NCBI RefSeq assembly: GCF_020360975.1
Contig: NW_025408667.1
Location: forward strand, 2,480,001-2,544,000
DNA from: Hirsutella rhossiliensis
Taxonomy: Eukaryota > Ascomycota > Sordariomycetes > Hypocreales > Ophiocordycipitaceae
Direction: 5' to 3'
DNA length: 64,000 nucleotides
This document shows, piece by piece, positions 34,332-44,631 of this stretch. How positions within the stretch are numbered: the first letter of the stretch is position 1; every line of letters starts with the position of its first letter. The notes below the pieces were generated by a model. It searched no databases and was not told the DNA's origin. It saw only the letters and a program-made list of their open reading frames with translations. A program made the position numbers and the translations under genes.

Positions 34332-37331
34332 CTATATATAAGGTCCTTAGATCTTATTATATTATACTAGTCTATAGCCCTTTTATAGATAGTATACCTT
34401 ATTTTCTACTTAGTCTTTATTTATTTTATTTAGGTATTCTTCTTCGATTTATTATTAATATTATTTATTTATATTTTTATCGCGTAGTATTATATTAGGG
34501 CTTAAGGGGCTAATTTCTTATAGCTAATTAAAGATTTCTTATTTCTTAACGCTATATTATTTATATTATACTACTTTATAGTTAATTATATACTATACTT
34601 TATAATTCTATTTATTTTTATACTAAAGGTTAAGTTTTTATTTTATATCTTTTTTTTTCGCGTAGTATTTTTATATTAATTTATCCTTAGGTAAATATAG
34701 CTTATAGCCTTTATATATATATTATTAATTATCTTTTAGTATATTATTATATTATTTATACTATACTTATACCTTTTTATATTTATAAACTTTATAGTTT
34801 AATATATATATTTATTATAATCTTTTTTATTATATTTAACTTATTATATAAACCTTTAAAATATTAATAGTTTAGATACCTTAAAGTAAGTAGCGCTATA
34901 TAATTCCTTTATTATAGCGTATTTATAGATTCTATATATCTTTAAAAGATATCTTATTAATAAACTATAATTATTATAGTATTTATATAGCGCGCTATAA
35001 TTAAGTTCTAATAATATAACTTAGTCGTTTAAGTAGTATTAATTAATTTTCTAGTAGTTTAGTTTTATATTTAAGTAGGGTTTTAAAAGTACTTATTCTT
35101 TAAACCTAACTAAGAAGGCGTTATATTATACCTTTATTTAAAAGTATATTTATTAGAAAACGCAGTTATTAATTATATATATTAATTATAGTATACTTAT
35201 TAAAGCGCGCGTTTTACTTTTACCTATATAGCGTAATAGTCTTTTTAATAGTTATAAGCTTAGGAGGGGTAGTAAACTACCCTTATAACTTCCGGTAACT
35301 ATATATTATAGGGTAATACTTATAGATAGCTATATACCCCTCTCTTTCTTAGATTTCCCTAGGTAATAGGCATAGTGCTTAGTATTTAACTCCCGCGTCG
35401 TAGGCTTAGGTCTAGGAATCTTAGTAGAGCCGCGATCTATAAGGGGGTATATTAGAAAACGCGGTTATTAGTTATATATATTAATTATAGCGTACTTATT
35501 AGAGCGCGCGTTTTACTTTTACCTACGTAGTATAATAGTCTTTACGATAATATTATATAATTTAATTAAACGTATAATATCTATAAAATATACTTATAGT
35601 ACTTATAATTAAGTAGTATTTATAAATCGTCTTTAAATTCTCCTTAAGTTTACTATTCTTATTATAAAGATATAAAGGTATTAACTATAGTAATAATAAT
35701 AGTATAGTCTCCTTTATATAGTATTAGTTAATATCGAATTAATATAGCTTATTAGTTTTTTATAAGAATTTAAGGTATTTATTAGTTTTTAATTTTAAGT
35801 ATTTCTTTTAATTCTTTAAATTATAAAGTATATTCTTTAATTATAGTATTTTCCCTTAGTAGTAAAGGTAGTAGTATAAGTTTATTCTTATCTTTTATTT
35901 CTTTAAGTATTTCTTATTTTTTTAAAGCTTATATTATTAATACTTTATTATTTCTTTTTAAGTTATTATCTAAGTTTTATAAGTATAAGGGCTATATCTA
36001 TATCTTTTTTATTATATTATTTATAAACTACTTATTATTATTATCGATTTTTATTTTAAATATCTTCTTAGAATCGTTTACTATTCTTCTTAATTTAGTT
36101 TAAAGAGACTCTTTTAAGATAGGGGTATTTTAGTTCTATAAATTTAACTTATTTTTATATTTTAAGATCCCTTTATTATATTATTATAAGGGTTTTCCTT
36201 AGTAGCTTTTAAAACTATTTAGTATCTTTCTTATCGCTTAAATATACTATATATTTATCGTTATAATATATAGTCTAACTAAGGAGTTTATACTTTAGTT
36301 CTTATTTATTAATAAGGTTTAAGTATTTCTTACCTTTTAGGGCTAGGGCTTAATAGGTTTTCTTCTCCTTATAAGGTTATTTATATTCCTTAGAATAATA
36401 TCTAAGTTTCCTATAATTAAAATACTTTCCTTTACTTTTCTATATTATATTTAGATCTATCTTACTTAAGTTAGTTATATAGGTATAGGTAATAGGAGAT
36501 TCGCGCTTTTTCTTATAGTTAGCGCGTTAGTTAAAGTTATTCTTATAAAAAGGGTTCTAGTTTCCTCTTTCTTATTTCTTTTCTTAGTATTATATATACT
36601 ATTTATTATTGATTTATACTATTATAGTAATATAGTCTAAGAGGTTATTAAGTTAATTTTCCTTATAAAGCTTATCTTTAACTTCTTTATTAAGCTTATT
36701 ATAAAGTTATAATATAAGAGGTTTATTATCTTAATTAAGCTTTAAGGTAACTTAATAAAACTTCGTAGTATAATTTAATATTAAGATCTTTTATTAAAGT
36801 TCTTAAAGTTTCTATTTAGCTTTTTATTTCTTATTAGTTATTTTAAATACCTTTATAATAGCTTCTTTAAATCCTTAGAAACTAATAAAGACTTTATCTA
36901 TCTTATTATCTTATTACGCTAGTTAGTTATTAAGAAAGTCCCTTATAATAAGTCTAAACTAAGTAAGTACTATTCTAAATAAATAATTTCCTATATAAAG
37001 TACCTTTTTAACTAAGTCTAGGAGTTTAATAAAGTAAAACTAATAGTAGGCCTTAAGTTAAGTAAGAAAGTCTTAAAGCGTGCTATAAGTACTATTAAAT
37101 AGTCCTAGCTATTTTAGTTAAACTACTTTTTTAAGGTCCCTAACTTATCTATTACTTTTTTTATTTCTAAGTAACTATACCTTATATTAAATAGTAATAA
37201 TCTTATATATTATATCCTAAGGTAATATAGTAGCTCTAAAGTTAGTTAATCTAGCTTACTATATAAGTATATTAATAGTTATAATATTACTTAAAGTAAT
37301 ATAGTATTATACTAAATAAGAGCTTTTAATA
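34332..37331 (-). pseudogene. Chromovirus E gag and protease region
   Basis: It matches B's gag region (17640-20150) with heavier RIP. The zinc-knuckle equivalent lies near 36380-36425. TRIM Y2 interrupts it at 35151-35549. Stops in every frame. It continues at 21225-21972 beyond C2. Confidence 0.7.
35151..35549 (+). mobile_element. TRIM Y2, second copy of the TRIM Y family
   Basis: LTRs of 100 bp lie at 35151-35250 and 35450-35549. The TSD is ATATT (35146-35150 and 35550-35554). GTTATAAGCTTAGG (the PBS with RIP changes) follows the 5' LTR, then an AGGGGTAGT/ACTACCCT hairpin and ATAACTTCCGG. AAGGGGG precedes the 3' LTR. It is much more mutated than Y, so it is an older insertion or was RIPed together with E. 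Confidence 0.85.
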
Positions 37332-37773
37332 TATAATAACTAGTATTATTCTTAAGGGATAAACCTATTAAAGGGTTTATATTAATAGATATAATAGGGC
37401 GTAGTCTAAGTAATAATAAGTATATTACGTTAATAATAAGTTAAAGGTTATAGACTATAGACTATAACTAAGTAATTAAGTAATCGGAATTAAAGATAAG
37501 ATTATAATAGATATTATAATAATTATAATATTAAAGCTATCGAGCTATCTATTTAAAGGAGTATTCTATTCCTTCCTTATATATCTTTAGAGCTTTCTTA
37601 GATCGCCGAGAGCACTTAGTAATCCTATTACCTAAGAGCGCTAAAGCGCTAAAGTAACTTATTACTTTAAACTTAATTAGCCCGTTAGTCCGTTTAATAT
37701 TCCTTACTCCCTACGTTATATATCCTTATAATATATATTAGTCCCTACGGTTTACTAGACTATAGTTATAATA
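37332..37773 (-). repeat. 5' LTR of chromovirus E
   Basis: Inverted and homologous to the A LTR (11385-11868), including the GCGCTAAAGCGCTAAAG motif near 37639-37655. It ends TTATAATA, the same edge as A and B. The partner LTR is absent because of the truncation. Confidence 0.8.
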
Positions 37774-40046
37774 GGCTTATAAGGGATAATTATATAAGTA
37801 GCTCCCCCTTTACTATTAACTAGCTTAACTAAGCGTAAAGGCTTAATACTTACTTTAGCTCGGCCGATTATCGTTTAAAGAGGAAACGAGATCGGAAAGT
37901 AGCTAAAAGGAAGCTTAAGTAATAAAAAAGGGAGAAATATAAGCGATAAGTAGCTAGTACCTAGCTACTATTTATATTTTAAGTATAAAACCTACTATAT
38001 ACCTTTACTACTACTACTATTAATATAGTTAACCCTTCTTAGTATTCTTCTTTTTATAGCTTTAATATTTCTATATAAGAGCTTATAATTATAAAGCCCT
38101 TATATATAAAGGTAATATAAAGTTATAAATAGCTTATATAAGAGAGCGATTTAAAAAAAAGGTTATAAGTATATCTTTAGGTATTAGGAAAGTCTATATA
38201 TTTACTTATATTATTATTATTATTAAGATTATACTAGGGACCTAGCTAGAGGTATCTAGAACTTTAGTAATAAATAAGAAGGAAAAACTAAAGTGCTTAA
38301 GGGAAAACCCTCCCTTCTTTTAGTATAGGTCTACCTTAAACGAGGTCTTAGTAGTAGTATATAGGAAATTTACGCCGGCTACTATAGGCTCCTCCTATAC
38401 TATCGCTTCTTAGCGTAGGCCCTCTTAGGCTATAGCCGCTACTATCTTAAGCGGCCGCGGCCCGGGCTCGCTACGCTAGGCCTAGGTTTATAAGTAGTAG
38501 TCTCTCTTTAAGGGCCTAACTTATAGGCGCCTTTATTTACTATAGCTCCCGCGTCGCTCCCGCGTCGCTACCGCGTAGCCGCGGCCGCGTCGGCTTATCG
38601 GTCTATTTATTAGTAGGGCAGGTAATATCCGGTTGCTAGGCTAAGCGCTAGTATAGGTCGCTCTTAAGTAGGGCCGGCTAATTAAAATTCGGTCGGCCGG
38701 CTCTACTAATCGAAAATCGGTTCCTATCTAGCTATACGACTTCCTAATTAAGGGCGCGGCGGCCTATATTTACCTTCTATCGCGTAGTTACTAATTACGC
38801 GTGCCTAGCTCGTATATATATATACCTACCCTCCCCCCTTAGTTTTATTTATACTTTCTCTTATCTCTTTATTAGCTATCTCTTTTATAGGCTTTACTAC
38901 TATCTTACCCGCCTTATTTCTATAACTTTAGGTCTTTCTAGTACTATATTTAGTTCGCTTATTATTATATTATAATATTTAACTAAGAAGCTAACTTAGG
39001 TAGTAATAGCTTACTTCCTTTAAAACCCTTTTTTTATAAGAAAGTCGCTACTATAGCGGGGTTAGAGCGCTCTATCCTATATTTTATATATATCGGGCGT
39101 CTTACTAATAAGCTTACTTATAAGTCCTTTACTAGCTATTAAAACTAGTCCTATAAATATTAATCCCGGTTCTATCTTAAGTTAGTCTTACCTTTAGTAT
39201 TTTTAGCTAACTTTAATAGCTATAAAGGCTAAAGTATATATCGCTTACGCCGACTTTAACTAGTCCTATTACTAAGTAAGTAACCCCGTCCTACTATAGT
39301 ATTACCTAAGTTCGGTGCTAATCTATATTCTAGATTACCTTTAAGGGTAAGGAAGCTACGCGTGCCCTTTACTAAGTATAGTCTAAGGTCGATAGCCCCT
39401 CTTTTATTTTTACTTATTTCCTTTCTTATCGCTCTTATTATATATTAGCTACTTTTATTTAACTCTTTTACTATCTTATTAAGTAGCTTACGTTTTACGA
39501 TTCTACCTTTAGTTAGCGACGACGAGGGGCCGCGCGGCCCTACCCTAGGCCCCGTATTTACTAGCATACTTATACTACCGACTTAACTACTATATAGCTT
39601 TTTTAATTTAATAGAGAGATAATAATTTAAGCTTCTAAGCTTTTAATCTAGGTTCGCGTCTTATTTAGAATCCTAGAATATCGGTATCCTAGAGTATCGG
39701 TATAAGTCCGGCGGGTCACGGGATCCGGTAGATCACCGGTAAATCTTTTAAGGCAAGCGGGAGCCTAGCTATTCGCGCAGTAGAAGCGCTAGACAATAAA
39801 TTATAATGTATCCGACTAGTCTCGTTAGAGCCCAAATATAAGTTAGTTACTTTCTTCGGAGCTAGTAATGCCGTAGGCAGCTAAAGGGGATAGAAACTCC
39901 GGCAAAAGCGCTACTTAAGAACGAGTCGCGTCCTTACCCCTATATATCGTTATAGCTATAATTCCGCCGCGCGCTAGCGACGGCGACTATTTCGTCCCTA
40001 TCGTCCCGTCGAAGAAACGACGTACTAGCCCTATAACGTTACTTTA
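37774..40046. other. Unclassified RIP-degraded DNA, possible old transposon and LINE 5' part
   Basis: No gene is recognised. The plus strand at 38980-39590 has one frame with few stops (about 200 codons, Leu/Arg-rich, including FYKKVATIAGLERSILYFIY) that I cannot assign. At 38672-38715 AGTAGGGCCGGC and GCCGGCTCTACT form an inverted repeat. At 39672-39703 a 16-bp unit (CCTAGARTATCGGTAT) is duplicated. 39700-40046 runs in frame into the LINE and may hold the end of its ORF1. Confidence 0.4.
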
Positions 40047-41547
40047 ATGCCTCGACGTTTTCTACTCGACTAAAGCGATATAAGGGCCTTACGAGTCTTT
40101 TAAGCTAACGTTAATAAGATTCCTCCGGCGTATAATACTACGCTCGCGCTAGCTAACTTAGAACGATATAATATCGTCCTACTATAGGAGCTATAGATAG
40201 GACTAAAAGATAGCCGATGCCTTACTAAGACGTATCCGGCCTATAATACCTTCTTACCCGTTATTAGCTAGGGCGGCCGCGATACCCGCCTAAGGGTTAT
40301 AATATACGTCCGGCGCTCTATAGGCCTCGTCGCCGATTAAAAGAGACCTACGGCGACTTATAATATCTTTTAGCTTACTATAAACAGTATAATAGTAGTT
40401 AACTACTACTAGTAGCTAGACTACGACGGAGCTTTAAAGATATTACTTTAGTAGGCTATAGTAGAGAAATGCCTCGTAGCTAGTAATTTTAATGCTAGAT
40501 ATCCTAGCCGGTAGGCCGGTCGATAATAAAACCGCGGTAAAGATATCGCGTTCCAGGCTATAGATAACTAACTTAACCTACTAAATACTATCGACGTCCC
40601 GACTAGCGTACGCGGTAGCACGGTCGATCTCGCCTTCTTTAATATACCTCTAGCTAATGCGGTTATTAAGGATTATTTAGTAACCGGCTCCGACTATTTT
40701 ACCCTTAGTATTACGCTGCCCGGCTAAGCCCTAGTACCCCTTCTAATAGGTAAAATCCGCCTTAACTCCGATAAGGAACTAAAGCGATTTATCGAGTAAG
40801 TAGAAGCTAGTATAGCTTTTATCCCGATTACTATTATATCTCCCTCTAAGCTAAATAACTTTATATTAGCGCTAGTAAACCTTCTTAGGTATATAGCTAG
40901 GGCTACTAGCTAACCCGTTCGTAAGACTATATATAGCGCGCTATAATAGACCGAAGATTATATAAAGGCGGCGGCTAAATACCGCGTATAAAGGAGAGTT
41001 TATCCTCTTAGCTTCGACCGAGAAGTATAACTAGCTAAAAGGGAATTCTATAAAGTAGTACGCCGGGCTAAACGCCTTTACTAGCGCGACTTAATCGATA
41101 GCTTTACCGATAGTAATTCTATCTTTAGGGCGGTTCGCTAGCTAAAATCTCTAGGTCCGTTTTAAGCTCCTCCCTTATAAGTAGACGGCCGAGTATATAA
41201 GACGTAGCTAGAAAAAGCCACCGCCTTATAGCAAGCAACTTTAGAGCGGCGTATAGCGGGCGACGATATCCTAGACCTATAGATTCCTATAAACATAGAT
41301 AAGATAATTCTATTTCCCGATTAGGTCTCTTTTAAGGAAGCTCGCGACGCTACTCTACGTACTAAGAATATATCTCTAGGCTCGGATAATATTATATTAG
41401 AGATACTCCGCGCTATCTAGTATATAATCGGCAGTCTTATCTATTAGCTATATTAAGGCTACCTTACTATTAGTTACTATCCGAAACCTTTTCGAGAGGT
41501 AAAAGTAGTTATAATCGCTAAGCTAGGACGTAGAGATCTATTTATAC
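40047..41547 (+). pseudogene. LINE ORF2, first part: endonuclease and start of RT
   Basis: A possible start is ATG at 40047. The endonuclease begins ALRVFQANVNK near 40090 and has NIVLLQEPQ (catalytic Glu) near 40175-40200. The former GDFNARHP block reads SNFNARYPS near 40480-40500, then NQLNLLNTIDVPTSVRGSTV and the SDYFTLSITLPG region near 40705-40730, where an active enzyme has SDH. RT begins near 41380 (LGSDNI) and is cut by G at 41547 within an RRD segment. TAA/TAG stops mark RIP. Confidence 0.8.
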
Positions 41548-42257
41548 TGTTAAGCACTAGTCCCTTAGTACGGGGCTGGTACGTTAACCTTGCCGTCTGC
41601 CCGGATCCGGTGCGGGTCTAACGGGTAATAAAACGGACTAGCTACCGTACGTAGGTTTTAAACGTGTTATACGGACTAGCTACCGTACGTTGTTACGCGC
41701 GTTGAATACGGACTGGCTACCGGTCTTGCGAGTTAAAGTAAGAGTAGTAACGACTATCTATATTCTTCTCTGCCCGCCTAAAATCTAGCGGGTTCTCTAT
41801 CCTCTATATATACTATAGCGAGCGTAAGACCTTACTCGGGGCTTTAACCGAGTAATGTCTTAACCTTATGATCGTGCGATAGTAGTGCGGTGTCTTAGCG
41901 GCATTTCCCGGTGTTTTCCCTGGGTAGGCATAGGTATTTCTCTATAATTTCCCCGCTATATTCTCGTAGTAACTTCTTAGGGAAATATCGGTGTAGTCCC
42001 TAAGGAACTTATTATTACTCGGGAAATTATAGTGTATTCCCCGTGCAATGTGTCCCTAGGGGAAATCTCCGTGAAATGTCCGTGCAATCCGCTTGGTTGT
42101 CGTTTCCGGGAATTCCGGGTGATTTCCCGGAGTTTGCCCGGTGGCTTCCGGGTTCCTTCTTCCGCGGGGAGCCTTAGGGAGTTAGGGGTGTCTTCCTTAG
42201 GGGAAGCAGATGTCGTTCCGGGTACCTGGATTGTCGACCGTAAGGTGTCCCGTAATA
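41548..42257 (-). repeat. 3' LTR of chromovirus G
   Basis: It aligns with 50649-51345; 13 bp longer because of small differences near 42055-42150. The last bases read GTAATA where the other copy keeps GTAACA. Confidence 0.92.
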
Positions 42258-42419
42258 AATGCCCGGGGCGAAAGAATTGACCGACGTCCCCGTCGGTTTC
42301 CCGCGGTGTTCGGGCGGGAGTCGCGCCGACGGGGGATCGTGGTGAAGTCACGCAGATTTCTAAGGTTGGCATAGGGAGCAACTCGTCTCTTGTCTAGAAC
42401 GCAACCTAGTGCGACTGAC

Positions 42420-42588
42420 ACCGGGGGCGCGAGGCGGCTAAGCCGGGAGCAAAATACTACTGGGACCGGGGGCGCTAGGTGGCTAAACCGGGGAAAACTA
42501 ATCATAACCGGGGGCGCTCCATGGCCAAGCCGGTGATAAAACGAATAGTGCCGGGGACACCACGAGGCTAACCCGGTGACCGACCGTC
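42420..42588 (-). repeat. Four imperfect tandem units after the extra ORF of G
   Basis: Four units of about 40-46 bp begin with CCGGGGGCGC (or CCGGGGACAC) and end with AAGCCGG-like boxes (plus-strand starts near 42420, 42465, 42508, 42552). Each unit can pair its CCGG ends. They lie between the ORF stop (42589) and the 3' LTR. Confidence 0.65.
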
Positions 42589-44418
42589 TCACGCCGCGGG
42601 GGCAGGGGTAGGGCAGGGGATCTCCTCCTCGGCTTCCTCCTCCGTTGGTTCCTCGGGGCCTGCCGGCACGTCGGCCGGGGCATCCCATATATCGGAGGCT
42701 CTATAGATAGGCACGCCGCAAGCGTTGTTCGGGGCCGGTTCTACCGGGAGCATCATGGCTGGTCCGTCGCGAGAGGCTAGAATTTGGTTGCGGATTGCTA
42801 CTGCTGGTGCCTATATAGTCGGGCCTAGGTTCTGGAATCCGCCTAGGTACGCGTCGGTGAACTTCTAGTCCAACGAGTTGAAATAGGCCATTACGTTGGC
42901 CGCATAGGGGCGGGCCGCGGCCAGCGTGCGCAGGGGGCCGACGCGGGCGGCTCTCTGGTATGCCGCAGCGAGCTCGGGCGAGTCGTCCAGGAGGTGGGCG
43001 GCGAAAGCGAACCGACAGACGAAGCCGGCGGGCACTCCGGCGAGGGCGGCGCACTGGCCGAGCGAGAGGTCGGCGTCGGCCTCCTTGCGGATAGCGGCGA
43101 ACAGATTTGCCCAGATCACGGCCGCATCCGGGGCTCCGTAGACCAGCGCTTCCGACCCGGAGTAGACGATACCCGTGTGGCCGTCTATATCGCCCGGGTT
43201 GTCGTAGCATACTACGAAAGGTGCGATGGGGAATGGTCCGGGCTTCCCGCGGCTTAGAACCTAGAAGGGGTTGAGCTTCTGTCGGACCGGCATCGGGGCC
43301 TGGTCCTCGGCGAATGGGTTGGCCCGCTTGGAGGGAGTGGAGGGCGGGGCCGCGGCGGCGGCGAATAGGCGTCTGGCGAACGGGTTCCCTAATAGCTCGT
43401 CGAATATGAGGTCTACCGTGCTAGATCCTCCGGTCCTAGCCGGGGTGCGCTTGAGGGTCTCTCTAAACTTGCGAGTTCCTGGTGTGCCGGAGGCCTCGCG
43501 CTCCTCCGCGGCGGCGGTCTCGAATATCTTTAGATAGGCGGGGAGGCACTTCGTGCTAGTAACGGTGGCGACGATCTCGAGCATCTCGGCGTCCGTAGAG
43601 GCCACCTGTCCGGATAGGAGCTTGTTGACGACGTCGGCTAAGATAGTGGCGATCTACGCGGTTCCGAGGGCGCTAGTTATCCTCTTGGTTTTGTCGGGGA
43701 AGATGGCTCCGTCTAGGTCGCGCAGCGACGGGGGAAGAAGCTCGTCCTTGTTGGACGACGGGGCAAACTGCCCGCGGGCGTTTCGGGGGGTGCCGGGGGT
43801 TTTCCCTATGATGCCTGAAACTAAGGGCAGCGAGTCGCTGGACGAATTACTAGAGCTTGATGGCGATAGGGCACGGTCGTCGAAGCGAACGCGTGACGGA
43901 GTGCTGGGAACGGGGCGATGGGAAGCGCCGACCTGCCGTGGTCGGATGGTTAACGTCGCGTTTCTACTAGTTCGGGTGGTTGCGGGAGTCGTGGTGGTAA
44001 TGCGACGGGCGGCGGTGCTGCGAGGCGTGGAGAAGTATAGCTAGTCACGTTCGCGTAGATCACGGGCTTTGGCCGGGGGAAGAGATAGAGGGGCGTAGTA
44101 TGTGCCGTTTTCCACTAAGCCCGCGTCGAGATCGTACCCTTCTCCGGTAAGGAGGTCGCGGTAGTTAGTGTACGTGCTATAATTGTCCCGTTTCTACTCG
44201 GTAAAGGCGGCCGTGTTGGACTTAAGGTTGCGGAGGAGCTCCGCCTCGTTCCCGTATAATTAGACTGCTCGGCGGAATCCCTCGAGGCTTAGGCGCGGCG
44301 GTCGGCGGCAGATTTAGTCGGAGAAATGTTAGCGAAATGCCAGGTCCTTGCTGCGATACTTATGGCCTTAGATAGCGGGAACCTCGAAGGTAGGTATGAG
44401 AGGGGAGCTGTTCGGTAT
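42589..44418 (-). pseudogene. Extra ORF of chromovirus G downstream of pol (about 609 codons)
   Basis: A single minus-strand frame with no frameshift from 44418 to the TGA at 42589-42591, broken by about ten TAG/TAA codons that all fit former Trp or Gln. The likely start is now ATA (44416-44418); a C-to-T change in CpA context on the plus strand would restore ATG. The N-terminal third has Arg/Tyr-rich blocks (HKYRSKDLAFR). A Ser/Thr/Pro-rich linker follows (about 43760-44040). The C-terminal half has Ala-rich helices (IWANLFAAIRKEADADLSLG). It ends with an acidic Glu/Pro tail. No membrane helix or signal peptide was seen, so an envelope-like role is unlikely. Product not recognised. Confidence 0.7.
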
Positions 44419-44631
44419 GGAAAAGGGAGCGTGAAAGGATAGGGAAATCGGGTTTCTAAAATAAAAATAAACGCGGGTGCTAAAACATAGAATTAGGTTA
44501 CCGTTCGCCGCGGGCGGCCTATTAACACTTATTGGCTAGTTAACCCGTCCCCGGACTTCCGGGCGAACGAACGGTAACGGCGCGTACTACGCACCGTTAT
44601 TTCTCCCCTAGCTACGGCGGCTCGTACTGTT

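Larger units (their letters stand above)
21225..37773 (-). mobile_element. Ty3/gypsy chromovirus E, 3'-truncated, split by copia C2
   Basis: The two parts (21225-21972 and 34332-37773) are collinear with element B from about 16900 to 20150 and end in a 5' LTR at 37332-37773. Homology stops abruptly at about 21225, so RT, RNase H, integrase and the 3' LTR are missing. It is more AT-rich than B. The C2 target duplication CTATA (21968-21972, 34332-34336) shows that the parts were once continuous. Confidence 0.85.

Noticed and set aside
42032..42688. Overlapping frames in the 3' LTR and repeat region of G
   Set aside because: They overlap each other on both strands and coincide with LTR and tandem-repeat sequence; the second LTR does not keep them.
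43271..44044. Plus-strand frames opposite the extra ORF of G
   Set aside because: They are mirror frames of a GC-rich minus-strand coding region; the minus frame is continuous over 1.8 kb, the plus ones are not.
42589..44418. Envelope-like protein as the identity of the extra ORF in G
   Set aside because: No signal peptide, no membrane-spanning segment and no protease-site pattern were visible.
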